Part shown: one piece after another, positions 29,641-40,410 of the stretch
How the letters are laid out: every line of letters begins with the position of its first letter
Numbering within the stretch: position 1 is the first letter of the stretch
NCBI GenBank assembly: GCA_947461125.1
Contig: CANHHX010000002.1
Span: forward strand, 25,331 to 89,330
Direction of reading: 5' to 3'
DNA from: Bacteroidota bacterium
GTDB lineage: Bacteria; Bacteroidota; Bacteroidia; Chitinophagales; Chitinophagaceae
Length of the DNA stretch: 64,000 bases
Made by a program: the position numbers and the translations under genes
The notes under the pieces: model-generated
What the model was told of the DNA's origin: nothing
Database searches by the model: none
The model's input: only the letters and a program-made list of their open reading frames with translations

Positions 29641-30498
29641 TTATTTTTTTGTATACGCAACCGCTGTTTGTTTACTGGTTCCTAGTCCTTCAATGCCAAG
29701 TTCAATAACATCACCAGGCTTTACATAAACTGGCTCTGGTTTAATCCCCAAACCTACACCAGGAGGGGTGCCTGTGCTAATCACATCGCCTGGTAAAAGC
29801 GTCATAAACTGGCTTAAGTAGTGCACTAAAAAAGGTATTTTAAAAACAAGGTTTAAGGTATTACTATTTTGATAGGTTTTACCATTTACAGTTAACCACA
29901 TTTTTAAATTGTTGACATCTGTAATTTCATCGGGTGTTGCTAAAAAAGGTCCAAGTGGTGCAAACGTATCGCAACCCTTTCCTTTAGCCCACTGTCCACC
30001 CCTTTCTAATTGAAATTCTCTTTCACTATAATCATTGTGAAGGCAATAGCCTGCTACATAATCGAGTGCTTCTGATTCTTCTACATAAGAAGCTTTTTTA
30101 CTTATTACAAAAGCTAACTCTACTTCCCAATCGGTTTTTACACTATTTTTTGGAATCACCACATCATCATTAGGACCACAAAGTGCGGTAGTAGATTTAA
30201 AAAATAAAACGGGCTCTGTTGGAATAGGTGCATTGGTTTCGAGGCAGTGGTCTACATAGTTAAGACCTATACAAATAATTTTTGAAGGTCTCGCTACCGC
30301 AGAACCCAGTCTGGTATTGGGTTCTACAACAGGAAACAATGTACCCGCAGCCACCGCATCTTGTAATTTTTTGATATCATTGTTAGCAAAAAATGTTTCG
30401 TTATAATCGACGACCATACTAGATACATCATACCAAATATCATTTACAATGATGCCCGGTTTTTCATATCCTTCATTTCCAAATCTAATTAATTTCAT
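29641..30498 (-). CDS. Fumarylacetoacetate hydrolase family protein (candidate 2,4-diketo-3-deoxy-L-fuconate hydrolase)
   Basis: KIICIGLNYVDHCLETNAPIPTEPVLFFKSTTAL; DWEVELAFVISKKA; DVISTGTPPGVGLG. Confidence 0.88.
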   Translation of the reverse strand: MKLIRFGNEGYEKPGIIVNDIWYDVSSMVVDYNETFFANNDIKKLQDAVAAGTLFPVVEPNTRLGSAVARPSKIICIGLNYVDHCLETNAPIPTEPVLFFKSTTALCGPNDDVVIPKNSVKTDWEVELAFVISKKASYVEESEALDYVAGYCLHNDYSEREFQLERGGQWAKGKGCDTFAPLGPFLATPDEITDVNNLKMWLTVNGKTYQNSNTLNLVFKIPFLVHYLSQFMTLLPGDVISTGTPPGVGLGIKPEPVYVKPGDVIELGIEGLGTSKQTAVAYTKK

Positions 30499-30516
30499 TA
30501 CTTCCGATTTTTGATG

Positions 30517-31281
30517 CTAATTATTAAGTTTTATAAACCCGCCATCTATTGGATAATCACAACCCGTAATAAATGAAGCTTCATCGCTGGCTAAATAAAG
30601 AGCGAGTGCAGCTACTTCTTCAGGTGCTGCCATTCTACCAATAGGTTGTGAGGCAGATAATTTTTCCAACATTTCTTTTTCTTTTCCCGGATAATTTTTT
30701 GCAATAAATCCATCCACAAACGGTGTGTGCACACGCGCTGGTGAAATAGAATTACACCTAATATTTTCGTGCATATAATCTTTGGCAACGGAAAGTGTCA
30801 TGGCCATAACAGCGCCTTTTGCAGTAGAATACACAAAACGATCCGCTAGTCCTACCCATGCAGCAATGGAAGCCATGTTAATGATAACACCACGCCCGTT
30901 GGTACGAAAGCCTGGTATAGCAGCTGCTATGCACTGATACACCCCTTTCACATTGATAGACATGACCCTGTCAAAATCTGCTTCTGGTGTTGTGTCTGCT
31001 TTACCAATGTGTGCAACACCAGCATTATTGACTAAAATATCTAGTTGACCAATGCTTGCAAAAACAGCGGTCACTTCTTCTTTATTGGCAACATTACAAG
31101 CGTGTACCGTTACCTGTCCACCCGCTGCTTGAATAGTAGCAGCTGTATCTGCGCCAGCCTCCGTAGTTAGTTCTAATACATGCACCGATGCACCCTGTGC
31201 TGCAAATGTTACGGCTATTGCTTTTCCAATGCCACTACCACCACCGGTGATAACTGCTTTTTTATTAACTAATGAAAACAT
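30517..31281 (-). CDS. SDR oxidoreductase (candidate 2-keto-3-deoxy-L-fuconate dehydrogenase)
   Basis: VITGGGSGIGKAIAVTFAAQGA; VNNAGVAHIGKADTTPE; YSTAKGAVMAMTLSVAKDYMHENIRCNSISPARVHTPF; operon context. Confidence 0.85.
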   Translation of the reverse strand: MFSLVNKKAVITGGGSGIGKAIAVTFAAQGASVHVLELTTEAGADTAATIQAAGGQVTVHACNVANKEEVTAVFASIGQLDILVNNAGVAHIGKADTTPEADFDRVMSINVKGVYQCIAAAIPGFRTNGRGVIINMASIAAWVGLADRFVYSTAKGAVMAMTLSVAKDYMHENIRCNSISPARVHTPFVDGFIAKNYPGKEKEMLEKLSASQPIGRMAAPEEVAALALYLASDEASFITGCDYPIDGGFIKLNN

Positions 31282-31290
31282 AAAAAATAA

Positions 31291-32946
31291 TTATAAAGAA
31301 ACACCGCGCTTCCACGGTATAAAATCATCTTGATTTAAAAGCACTGCTTTGGGAGTCACTTCTCCACTAGCAGCTTTAATGCAATATTCTAAAATTTCTA
31401 TACCCATTTGTTCAATGGTTTTTTCACCACTAATGATAGGTCCACAATCAATATCAATAATGTCTTTCATTCTTTTTGCAAGAGATGAATTGGTAGCCAC
31501 TTTAATGACTGGACAAACAGGATTACCCGTTGGTGTGCCAAGACCGGTAGTAAATAAAATAAGCGTGGCGCCTGCGGCTGCCTTACCTGTGGTAGCTTCT
31601 ACGTCATTACCAGGCGTACATACAAGGCTAAGTCCGGCCTTGGTGGCAGGCTCTGTATAATCTAATACATCTACAACGGGAGAAGTGCCCCCTTTTTTTG
31701 CCGCACCTGCACTTTTGATAGCGTCGGTAATAAGTCCATCTTTAATATTTCCTGGTGAGGGGTTCATATGAAATCCAGAACCTACTTTATGTGCTAGTGC
31801 ATCATAACTTCTCATGAGTTCTATAAATTTAGTAGCAGAAGATGCGCTCTCACACCTGTCAATTAAGTCTTGTTCTGCACCACATAATTCTGGAAATTCT
31901 GCCAACAATACTTTGCCACCAAGCGCCACTAATAAATCTGAAGCATAGCCAACAGCTGGGTTTGCAGATACACCGCTAAACCCATCGCTACCACCGCATT
32001 TAACACCAAGTGTGAGCGCACTTAATGGAGCAGGTTGTCTTTCAAATTGATTGATGATAATGAGGCCTTCAAATGTTTTTTTAATTGCAGAAGCGATGAG
32101 CTCTTCTTCGCTTTCTGATTGTTGTTGTTCAAAAATATAAAGCGGCTTATCAAAATTAGGGGCTAGTTTTTGAATGTCATTTTTAAAATCTTCTACTTGT
32201 AAATGTTGGCATCCAAGGCTTAAAACCGTTATCCCACCTACGTTTGGATGATTGGCATAAGAAGCGAGTAATGCACTTAGTGTAGCTGCATCGGATCTTG
32301 TTCCACCACAACCACCATTGTGGTTTAAAAATTTAATACCGTCTACATTTTTAAATACCCGGTTTTTTTGAGGCGTATTACTTGGAGTAAAATTGACATT
32401 AGTTATAGATTCTCCTTTTTCATACGCTTCCAAAAGCGACTGAGTATACTTACTATATTTATCACTCACTGCATAACCAAGTTTATGATGCAGCGCCTCT
32501 TTAATGACGTCTAAATTTCTATTCTCACAAAAAACGGTAGGAATAAATAACCAATAATTGGCTGTACCCACTTGACCGTTGGGTCTTACAAAACCATTGA
32601 AAGTTTTATTGGCAAATTGCGATACGTCTGGCTTCGCCCATGAAAATTTTGATTCGCGGTATGCATAAGGCTCTGCTGCATGCTTTAAATTAGCCGTTGT
32701 AACAAGGCTTCCCCTAACAACATCTTGTTGCGTGGTGCCAACAAGTACGCCGTACATGAACACCGAGGCGCCTTTCGCTAAATCTGTGGTATAAAATTTA
32801 TGCTTGCTTTGGATGGTCTCCAAAATAGTATACTGTTCTTCGCGGTATTCCACAACCTGCCCTTGGGCTAATTGAGTGAGCGCCACCAACACATTGTCTT
32901 TGGGGTGCATCTCTATCACTAATCTTTTTGGTGGCACAGTAGTCAT
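31291..32946 (-). CDS. UxaA-family (altronate dehydratase-like) hydrolyase, candidate L-fuconate dehydratase
   Basis: N-terminal SAF-like domain; FNGFVRPNGQVGTANYWLFIPTVFCENRN; LNHNGGCGGTRSDA; LGVKCGGSDGFSGVSANPAVG; GLGTPTGNPVCPVIKVATN. Confidence 0.88.
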   Translation of the reverse strand: MTTVPPKRLVIEMHPKDNVLVALTQLAQGQVVEYREEQYTILETIQSKHKFYTTDLAKGASVFMYGVLVGTTQQDVVRGSLVTTANLKHAAEPYAYRESKFSWAKPDVSQFANKTFNGFVRPNGQVGTANYWLFIPTVFCENRNLDVIKEALHHKLGYAVSDKYSKYTQSLLEAYEKGESITNVNFTPSNTPQKNRVFKNVDGIKFLNHNGGCGGTRSDAATLSALLASYANHPNVGGITVLSLGCQHLQVEDFKNDIQKLAPNFDKPLYIFEQQQSESEEELIASAIKKTFEGLIIINQFERQPAPLSALTLGVKCGGSDGFSGVSANPAVGYASDLLVALGGKVLLAEFPELCGAEQDLIDRCESASSATKFIELMRSYDALAHKVGSGFHMNPSPGNIKDGLITDAIKSAGAAKKGGTSPVVDVLDYTEPATKAGLSLVCTPGNDVEATTGKAAAGATLILFTTGLGTPTGNPVCPVIKVATNSSLAKRMKDIIDIDCGPIISGEKTIEQMGIEILEYCIKAASGEVTPKAVLLNQDDFIPWKRGVSL

Positions 32947-32951
32947 GGGTA

Positions 32952-34241
32952 CTATACAGATTTTACTTTATGTCCTTTGGTTGCAAATAAAAAGACCACC
33001 ACAAAACAAAGAAGTGGTACAATATATCCATTTTGAATACTACCGGTTGCATCAGAAATAACACCGAGCACAGGAGGCAATAGCGCGCCGCCAACAATTG
33101 ACATCACAATTAAACTAGAGGCCATTTTTGTATCGGCGCCAACTTCTTTAATGCCGAGTGAAAATATGGTAGGAAACATAATAGACATAAAAAATGCAAT
33201 AGCAATAAGTGCATAGACAACAACAATACCTGAGCCAAAAATAGCTACCGCAGATAAAACAATATTGATAAGCGCATAGGTGCTTAATAATTTTTCAGAT
33301 GCAAACTTGCCCATTAAAAAAGTACCTACAAATCTTCCCAGCATAAATGCAGCACCATAACCCCATCCTAAATATTGTGCAGCCGTTTTTTCATCCATGC
33401 CTGCGCCCGTTCTCGCCATTTTAATAAAAAAACTTCCCACACAAACCTGTGCACCTACATAAAAAAATTGTGCTACTACGGCCCATGTCAAATGCCTGTG
33501 GCGAAAGGCTTTTAGCGGATTGTTACCAGCCGTATTGTCATCTCCCTCTTTTACGTCAGGAAGTTTTGAGACCATAAATAATATTGCTACGAGTAAAACA
33601 AGAATACCTAAAATAAGGTAGGGCATTTTTACACTTTGTGCTTCGGTGGTCAAATAATTATTAAGCGCTTCGGGCGATAATTGTGCATATGCTTCATCAG
33701 ACATTTCTGTGCCAGACAAAATAAATTGCCCACCAATGATAGGAGCTACCATGGCAGCAAGTCCATTAAATGATTGCGCAAAATTCAATCGACGTGTTGC
33801 TGTTTCGGGAGGACCAATAATGGTTGCATAAGGATTGGCTGCTGTTTCTAAAAAAGTTAACCCACTTGCAATGATAAAAAGTGCGCCTAAAAAATAAATG
33901 TATTGATGGGTATCTGCTGCGGGTAAAAATAAAAAACAACCTAGGGCAAACAATAATAGGCCCCCAACAATTCCGGATTTGTAGCCATACTTACGCATCA
34001 CATATCCGGCAGGAAGCGCCATTGCAAAGTAGGCAATGAATACCGATGAATCAATCAGTGATGATTGTAAATCATTTAATCTGAAAGATTTACGCAAATG
34101 CGGGATTAAAATAGGGTCAAGGTTATGTACAAAACCCCAAAAGAAAAATAAACTTGTTACAAGAATAAATGGGTAGAGCCAGTTATTGGTTTGGTTACTA
34201 CTAATGGGGTTGTTATTTGAAGGTGTTGCCGGTAATGCCAT
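32952..34241 (-). CDS. fucP: L-fucose:H+ symporter-like MFS transporter
   Basis: FFFWGFVHNLDPILIPHLRKSFRLNDLQSSLIDSSVFIAYFAMALPAGYVMRKYGYKSGI; ASGLTFLETAANPYATIIGPPETATRRLNFAQSFNG. Confidence 0.9.
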   Translation of the reverse strand: MALPATPSNNNPISSNQTNNWLYPFILVTSLFFFWGFVHNLDPILIPHLRKSFRLNDLQSSLIDSSVFIAYFAMALPAGYVMRKYGYKSGIVGGLLLFALGCFLFLPAADTHQYIYFLGALFIIASGLTFLETAANPYATIIGPPETATRRLNFAQSFNGLAAMVAPIIGGQFILSGTEMSDEAYAQLSPEALNNYLTTEAQSVKMPYLILGILVLLVAILFMVSKLPDVKEGDDNTAGNNPLKAFRHRHLTWAVVAQFFYVGAQVCVGSFFIKMARTGAGMDEKTAAQYLGWGYGAAFMLGRFVGTFLMGKFASEKLLSTYALINIVLSAVAIFGSGIVVVYALIAIAFFMSIMFPTIFSLGIKEVGADTKMASSLIVMSIVGGALLPPVLGVISDATGSIQNGYIVPLLCFVVVFLFATKGHKVKSV

Positions 34242-34443
34242 AGTTGTTTATTATACTACTTTTAAACGCAGTAATCTGATAAACAATATACTTAAAATAT
34301 TATCTCAAAACACCGGAATGGTAAAGCAGAGCAAGTTTTTTTTAATATGCATTAAATAGAACACAAATGCTACCTAATGTCATGTATTGTTTTACAATAT
34401 CCGATGGTATTTTTATATTAAATTAGAGCTACATTTAAAATAC

Positions 34444-34956
34444 ATGAACCTGCAGCCGAATCATTTAAACAACAATAGTGTCTTGCTTGAGCCGCTGCTA
34501 GTAGATCACTTTGAGGAATTGTACGGTGTTGCATCGGATCCGCTTATATGGGAACAACATCCTAACCCCAATAGGTATCAAAAAGAAGTATTTCAAACGT
34601 TTTTTGAAGGTGCAATAGATAGTGGTGGGGCGTTTATTATTAGAAATGCCGATACCGGTAAAGCGTTGGGTTCATCTCGTTTTTACGATTACAGTCGTAT
34701 AAAAGATGAAATAAAAATTGGATACACTTTTTTTAGTAGAGACTGCTGGGGAAAGGGTATTAATCAGCAAGTAAAAACACTCATGTTAAACTATGCTTTT
34801 ATTTACATTGAAAAAGTTATTTTTCATATTGGTGCACTAAATATTAGATCGCAAATAGCCATTGAAAAATTAGGTGCAAAAAAAGTAGGCGAAGAAATGG
34901 TTGCCTATTACAACGAACCTGACCGGCTTAATTTTGTGTATGAGATGATGCGGTAA
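34444..34956 (+). CDS. GNAT-family N-acetyltransferase
   Basis: NNNSVLLEPLLVDHFEELYGVASDPLIWEQHP; IGYTFFSRDCWGKGINQQVKTLMLNYAF; NIRSQIAIEKLGAKKVG. Confidence 0.9.
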   Translation: MNLQPNHLNNNSVLLEPLLVDHFEELYGVASDPLIWEQHPNPNRYQKEVFQTFFEGAIDSGGAFIIRNADTGKALGSSRFYDYSRIKDEIKIGYTFFSRDCWGKGINQQVKTLMLNYAFIYIEKVIFHIGALNIRSQIAIEKLGAKKVGEEMVAYYNEPDRLNFVYEMMR

Positions 34957-34986
34957 TATTAGGATTTATTTATATTTACGAAAAAA

Positions 34987-36315
34987 ATGAAATTATCCCC
35001 TTTACTATACGTTTCTTTTTTGGTGCTCATCGCTTGCGAAAAAGGGGGACCCAGCACCCCACCAGCACCAAATCCAACAACACCAACTACACCAACAGTC
35101 CCTACTATTGATTATACGACAAAATATGGCGCATCAATTAATGTAGTACTATCTAAAACACTTAATTTACCGGACGTTCATCCTGAAACACTCAAGATAA
35201 TTGAAAAAAGTGGGAAGTATCATTTAATTACTTGCTTTGCAAATAACCAAACAGCCCCATATGATTTTTTTAGGTCATTTTCGATAGATACTATATCAGG
35301 TGGTTTAACCGAAAACACGAGTTCGTTTTTAGGGGGGTATATTGAAGCAGGTTTTCCAAAATCACCATTTTGGTATGAAGATCTAAATAACGATGGCATA
35401 AAAGATTTATTTATTGCAGACCACGGAAAAGAAATGCAATCCATGTTGGTAAATGGCCAATATCCAGGTTATGTATGTCGGTATTTTGTAGGAAAAGCAG
35501 ATGGTAGCTTTGCCAAAGGGGATATTGCTGATGTTACTTCAACAAACAGATTTTATCACAATTCGGCAGTTGGAGATTTTGATGGAGATGGAAAAAATGA
35601 TTTAGTGGTACAAAATTTTGGAAGTGAAGAAATGATGCTATACTTGAATGGCAACAGTGGTCTTACAAAAAAATCAAATGTTACAATTAACAATCAAACG
35701 GGCAGCGTGTTGATCGTAGATATGGATGGTGACAAACAGGCCGAAATCATTTCTGCGCCCTATATTGACAGAGGTAACACGCCCAATACATTCATTAAAA
35801 AAGTTAACACAAATACGAGTGGATTTATTCCAAGTAATCTTTCAATTGTTTCTCCTTTTGGACAAACTTTTGGTTGCTATAAAATAATGGGCTTAAAAAA
35901 TCCAAAAGATGTTAATAAAACACATTTATTTTATTTCGTTGAAGCAGGACCCGGTCAACAAAAAATATTCAGATCCAGAACTGATAATTCAAATATAATT
36001 GATGAAATTTCAACACTTCAACCAACATTTAATACAGGTGGTACAAGAGATTATATAATTGCTGATTTAAATTTCGACGGCTTTCAAGATGTGTTTTTCT
36101 TTGTCAATATTGGACAAAATTTAAACTCTAGAGTTTGGATAAATAATGGCGATAATACTTTTACAAACCCGAGTTGGGAAATCGACAATACACTTACCAA
36201 CCACTTTATCCCTCTTACCATAAACCAAAATAGTGGAAGGGTAAAGTTTTTGTACTATTCCGACAGGCCTACACCTAATACAAGGGTGATTGATGTTTAT
36301 ACAAAGAAAAGATAA
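34987..36315 (+). CDS. FG-GAP/VCBS-repeat lipoprotein
   Basis: Lipobox LIAC followed by Pro/Thr linker; DLNNDGIKDL, DFDGDGKNDL, DMDGDKQAEI, DLNFDGFQDV. Confidence 0.8.
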   Translation: MKLSPLLYVSFLVLIACEKGGPSTPPAPNPTTPTTPTVPTIDYTTKYGASINVVLSKTLNLPDVHPETLKIIEKSGKYHLITCFANNQTAPYDFFRSFSIDTISGGLTENTSSFLGGYIEAGFPKSPFWYEDLNNDGIKDLFIADHGKEMQSMLVNGQYPGYVCRYFVGKADGSFAKGDIADVTSTNRFYHNSAVGDFDGDGKNDLVVQNFGSEEMMLYLNGNSGLTKKSNVTINNQTGSVLIVDMDGDKQAEIISAPYIDRGNTPNTFIKKVNTNTSGFIPSNLSIVSPFGQTFGCYKIMGLKNPKDVNKTHLFYFVEAGPGQQKIFRSRTDNSNIIDEISTLQPTFNTGGTRDYIIADLNFDGFQDVFFFVNIGQNLNSRVWINNGDNTFTNPSWEIDNTLTNHFIPLTINQNSGRVKFLYYSDRPTPNTRVIDVYTKKR

Positions 36316-36317
36316 GC

Positions 36318-37553
36318 CTATGCAGCTAAAAACTCGTCCAATGATTTTTGGATGATGGCAATGCTTTCTAAAATTTGATCACGCGTAATTATAAGTGGTG
36401 GCGCAAATCTTATTTTATTGCCGTGTGTAGGTTTGGCTAGTAATCCATTTTCTTTTAACACCATACAAAAATCCCAGGCTGCATTTGGATTTTGATGTGT
36501 AACTTCTATCGCATTTAATAGGCCCTTGCCTCTTACAATGCTTATAAATGGTGAATTTATTTTTTCTAATTCCGATCTAAATATAACACCCATTGCATGT
36601 GCATTAGCTGCTAAATTTTGATCACGTAACACGCTAAGTGCTGCTACTGCAACCACACAAGCAAGTGGATTACCACCAAAAGTACTGCCATGTTCGCCGG
36701 GTTTTATGGTTTCCATAATACTGTTATCACATAAAACAGCGCTGATTGGCATAACACCTCCACTTAATGCTTTTCCTAACATTAATATATCTGGTCGAAC
36801 ATTATCATAATCGGAAGCCAATAATTTGCCCGTTCTACAAAGGCCTGTTTGGATTTCATCTGCTATGAAAAGTACATTGTGCCTTTTACACAAATCATAA
36901 GCAGCTTTTAAATAACCTTCGTCTGGCACAATAACACCCGCTTCTCCCTGAATAGGCTCTACCATAAATGCCGCAATATTTTTATTTTGAAGTGCTTCCG
37001 CTAACGCATCTATATTATTATAGGGGATTTGCTGAAACCCCGGAACAAAGGGACCAAAATTTTGATAACTACTTGGATCCGATGAACTAGAAATCGCGGC
37101 AATCGTTCTACCCCAAAAATTACCTGCTGGAAATAATATTACTGCTTGGTTGGGTGCAACCCCTTTTTTCTCATAAGCCCAGCGCCTAGCAAGCTTCACA
37201 GCTGTTTCTCCGGCTTCAACACCCGTATTCATAGGTAATACTTTTTCATAACCAAAATACTGGGTGATAAACTGTTCGTATTCCCCTAATTGATTGTTAT
37301 AAAAAGCCCTAGACGTCAGTGTAAGTTTTGAGGCCTGTTCGGTCATTGCGGCAATAATTGCCGGATGACAATGCCCTTGATTAACTGCCGAATAACCACT
37401 CAAAAAGTCGAAGTACTGCTTTTGTTCTACATCGTATAAGTATACCCCTTGTCCCTTTTCTATAACAACGGGGAGAGGATGGTAGTTATGGGCACCATAC
37501 TTTTCTTCTAATGCAATATAATAAGAGGTGTTATTAAGGTCCTGTGTGGTCAT
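36318..37553 (-). CDS. rocD: Ornithine aminotransferase
   Basis: [102 protein letters not shown]. Confidence 0.96.
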   Translation of the reverse strand: MTTQDLNNTSYYIALEEKYGAHNYHPLPVVIEKGQGVYLYDVEQKQYFDFLSGYSAVNQGHCHPAIIAAMTEQASKLTLTSRAFYNNQLGEYEQFITQYFGYEKVLPMNTGVEAGETAVKLARRWAYEKKGVAPNQAVILFPAGNFWGRTIAAISSSSDPSSYQNFGPFVPGFQQIPYNNIDALAEALQNKNIAAFMVEPIQGEAGVIVPDEGYLKAAYDLCKRHNVLFIADEIQTGLCRTGKLLASDYDNVRPDILMLGKALSGGVMPISAVLCDNSIMETIKPGEHGSTFGGNPLACVVAVAALSVLRDQNLAANAHAMGVIFRSELEKINSPFISIVRGKGLLNAIEVTHQNPNAAWDFCMVLKENGLLAKPTHGNKIRFAPPLIITRDQILESIAIIQKSLDEFLAA

Positions 37554-38503
37554 TATAAAACAGTTAATTGTTGTTCAAAATTAGAAAGAATTTGAAAAGC
37601 GGTTTCAGCCATTTTATTGCCTTTATTATCTAATAAAGGATTGATTTCAGTAATTTCTAAACAAACCACTTTTTGGGTAGAAACCAATTGTTCAAGAATA
37701 TGGTTTATTTCATCTGGTAAAAAACCAGATTTTACGGGTGTGCCAGTGCCATAAGATATTTGATCACAATCCATAGAGTCTACATCAAATGAAATGTATA
37801 TTTCATCTACATCTTCGAACTTTTTAATAATCGCCGCAAGAGAATTTTGCAAACCATTTTCACGAAGCTGTTCTACTGTAAAATTTGAAATCGAGGCTTC
37901 TTCGATCACTTGTTTTTCTGCGAGTTCAAAATCGCGCAACCCAAAATAAACTAAATTATTAGCTGTTAATTTAGGTTCATTGGTGCCAATGTTTTTTAAA
38001 ATATTCCAATACCTTATTGTGTCATCAGAAATTTTATTTACCTGAATATGCGCATGGTCTAAACCCAGTGCTGCCGCGAGTGGCATACCATGTATATTAC
38101 CAGAAGGCGAAGTATAAGGGGAGTGCATATCGGCGTGTGCATCGATCCAAACAACGCCCAATTTTTTATTTGGATGCGCTTTTTTGATGCCACTAATAGT
38201 ACCAAGTGCAGAGGAGTGATCGCCTGATAAAACGATGGGGAAATAATTTTGTAAAATCGCTGTTGATACTGCATCACAAACACGGTTACACTGCTCTGCT
38301 ACATGTTCAATTCTTTTGGCAAAACTGTTGGTGTTTTTTTGATAGATTGTTTCGTTATGTGTAACAATGTCTTGAAATAAATGTCTATGAAAAAAATCGT
38401 TGTTTTGATTGATGGCAGCTATTTCAAGTGCATCGATACCCAAATCTGATCCCCTAGTTCCTGCTCCAATATCAGACCTATTTTTAAGTAATTTAATATT
38501 CAC
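37553..38503 (-). CDS. rocF: Arginase
   Basis: [84 protein letters not shown]. Confidence 0.95.
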   Translation of the reverse strand: MNIKLLKNRSDIGAGTRGSDLGIDALEIAAINQNNDFFHRHLFQDIVTHNETIYQKNTNSFAKRIEHVAEQCNRVCDAVSTAILQNYFPIVLSGDHSSALGTISGIKKAHPNKKLGVVWIDAHADMHSPYTSPSGNIHGMPLAAALGLDHAHIQVNKISDDTIRYWNILKNIGTNEPKLTANNLVYFGLRDFELAEKQVIEEASISNFTVEQLRENGLQNSLAAIIKKFEDVDEIYISFDVDSMDCDQISYGTGTPVKSGFLPDEINHILEQLVSTQKVVCLEITEINPLLDNKGNKMAETAFQILSNFEQQLTVL

Positions 38504-38644
38504 AAAATGTTGAATTTAATGACAAGGTAACAAAAAGCCGGCAATTGTATTAACTGATTTAATATATGAGTTTGTTAACAAAATCTTAATAGACATTTCA
38601 ATAAAAAAAATGAGAATGTAGTAACTTTTATACAAAATTTAATC

Positions 38645-39118
38645 ATGAGCTGGCGTAAACTAAATGGAGAAAAAATAGAGCTTCCCATCAAAGAAGCGGT
38701 TAAAAAAGTACTTGAAATTGAAACCGCAAATAACAAAAAATTGAAAGTGTGTATTGGGACGGATAGTCAAGTGAAAGGCGACTTCACAGAATTTGCTACC
38801 GTGATTGTTTTTTTGAGAGAACACAATGGAGGTTTCATGTACATTCATAATGATAAAACAGTGAAAAAGTATCATATCAAAGAACGAATGCTTTTAGAAG
38901 TTTCAAAAAGCGTAGAAATTGCTTACGAGCTTTGCGATCTTTTTATTGAACACCATGTAGAAATGGAAATTCATGCCGATATCAATACAAATCCACAGTT
39001 TAAGAGTAATGAAGCCCTAAAAGACAGTATGGGATATATACTTGGAATGGGATTCAATATTAAAGTAAAACCTGAAGCTTTTGCCAGCAGTTGCTGTGCA
39101 GATAGAATTGTAAATTAA
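38645..39118 (+). CDS. Ribonuclease H-like YkuK family (DUF458)
   Basis: KLKVCIGTDSQVKGDFTEFATVIVFLREHNGGFMYI; VEMEIHADINTNPQFKSNEAL; VKPEAFASSCCADRIVN. Confidence 0.85.
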   Translation: MSWRKLNGEKIELPIKEAVKKVLEIETANNKKLKVCIGTDSQVKGDFTEFATVIVFLREHNGGFMYIHNDKTVKKYHIKERMLLEVSKSVEIAYELCDLFIEHHVEMEIHADINTNPQFKSNEALKDSMGYILGMGFNIKVKPEAFASSCCADRIVN

Positions 39119-39186
39119 CAATTACGAAATAATAAGTTTACAATAAGTTAACAATACCTACATAATTTTATTCCAAACTAAACGAT

Positions 39187-39402
39187 ATGCGAAAACCGTA
39201 TCTAAAAAATCAAAATAAACTTGTAGCCGTTGTTGAGCCACAAAAAATTGGAGATAACACTGAAATACTAATGCCAAAGTTTGGATTAGAAAACTTAGAA
39301 GAGGAAGACATCTCTCATCTTTATGAACGTGAATTATCAATAGAAGAAGTTTATTTAGGGGTTCTCAATCAATTAAAGTCGAATAAACAATTCTCAATTT
39401 GA
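39187..39402 (+). CDS. Small hypothetical protein, 71 aa
   Basis: Open frame MRKPYLKNQNKLVAVVEPQKIGDNTEILMPKFGLENLEEEDISHLYERELSIEEVYLGVLNQLKSNKQFSI between two same-strand genes with no competing ORF. Confidence 0.5.
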   Translation: MRKPYLKNQNKLVAVVEPQKIGDNTEILMPKFGLENLEEEDISHLYERELSIEEVYLGVLNQLKSNKQFSI

Positions 39403-39431
39403 ATTAAAGTGATTGTAAACTTTTTTGTACT

Positions 39432-40409
39432 TTGGGTGTGTTACAAAAAATGTTTATGAGAATTTTACTGTGTTTATTGGCTTCATGCTTTTCAATTCAT
39501 TTATCTGCACAATCTTTTCAATACACGGTTTCAAAAGATAATTCTTCAAAATACCAAAGGATACAGGATGTATTAAATGCCATCCCATCGGGCAACACAA
39601 AGCCGGTTAAAATTTTTGTGAAAGCAGGCGTGTATAATGAGGTGGTAATAGTGGATGCTAGTAAATCAAACATTACACTAATTGGCGAAGATGTAAATAA
39701 TACTATTATCAATTTCAATAACCATGCTGGTGTTAAAACACCGGATGGTGACACCCTAAATACATGGACCTGTGCTACTGTTTTTATTTATGGAAATGAT
39801 TTTCAAGCACAAAACATCACATTTAGCAATCAGGCCGGTTTTACCGCTGGACAAGCCGTGGCACTAAGAGTAGAAGGCAATAGGGCTAGTTTTTTTAATT
39901 GCAAAATGTTGGGCTTTCAGGATGTTTTATTTTTAAGTGGGAATGGTGTAAAGCAGTATTTTAAAGACTGTTACATAGAAGGCACAACTGATTTTATTTT
40001 TGGAGCGGCTACTGCCGTATTTGAAGACTGTCATATTCACAGCAAAAAAAATTCACACATTACAGCTGCTTCTACCAATTCAATCATTCCTTTTGGATTT
40101 GTATTTAAACGATGCAAACTAACCGCTGATTCTGCCATCAATAAAGTGTCACTTGGAAGGCCCTGGTCACCCACTGCGAGTGTTACGTATTTAGAGTGCT
40201 GGATGGGTCAACACATTATAGAAGAAGGTTGGAACAATTGGAAAAATCCAGCCAACGAATTAACAGCTAGATACGCCGAGTATAATAGTACAGGACCCGG
40301 TGGTAGTGCACAAAAAAGAGTTAGTTGGTCTAAACAATTAACGAGTGAGCACGCGCTTGCTTATAATAATGAGAAAATTTTAGGGGCTTGGACACCCGGA
40401 AAAAAATAA
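39432..40409 (+). CDS. Pectinesterase (CE8), secreted; start probably 39450 or 39456
   Basis: YQRIQDVLNAIPSGN; AVALRVEGNRASFFNCKMLGFQDVLFLSGNGVKQYFKDCYIEGTTDFIFGAATAVFEDCHIHSK; LGRPWSPTASVTYLECWM. Confidence 0.92.
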   Translation: MGVLQKMFMRILLCLLASCFSIHLSAQSFQYTVSKDNSSKYQRIQDVLNAIPSGNTKPVKIFVKAGVYNEVVIVDASKSNITLIGEDVNNTIINFNNHAGVKTPDGDTLNTWTCATVFIYGNDFQAQNITFSNQAGFTAGQAVALRVEGNRASFFNCKMLGFQDVLFLSGNGVKQYFKDCYIEGTTDFIFGAATAVFEDCHIHSKKNSHITAASTNSIIPFGFVFKRCKLTADSAINKVSLGRPWSPTASVTYLECWMGQHIIEEGWNNWKNPANELTARYAEYNSTGPGGSAQKRVSWSKQLTSEHALAYNNEKILGAWTPGKK

Positions 40410-40410
40410 T

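Noticed and set aside
34385-34399. TATTGT-TTT-ACAATA inverted repeat upstream of the GNAT gene
   Set aside because: Only 6-bp AT-rich arms; too weak without conservation data.
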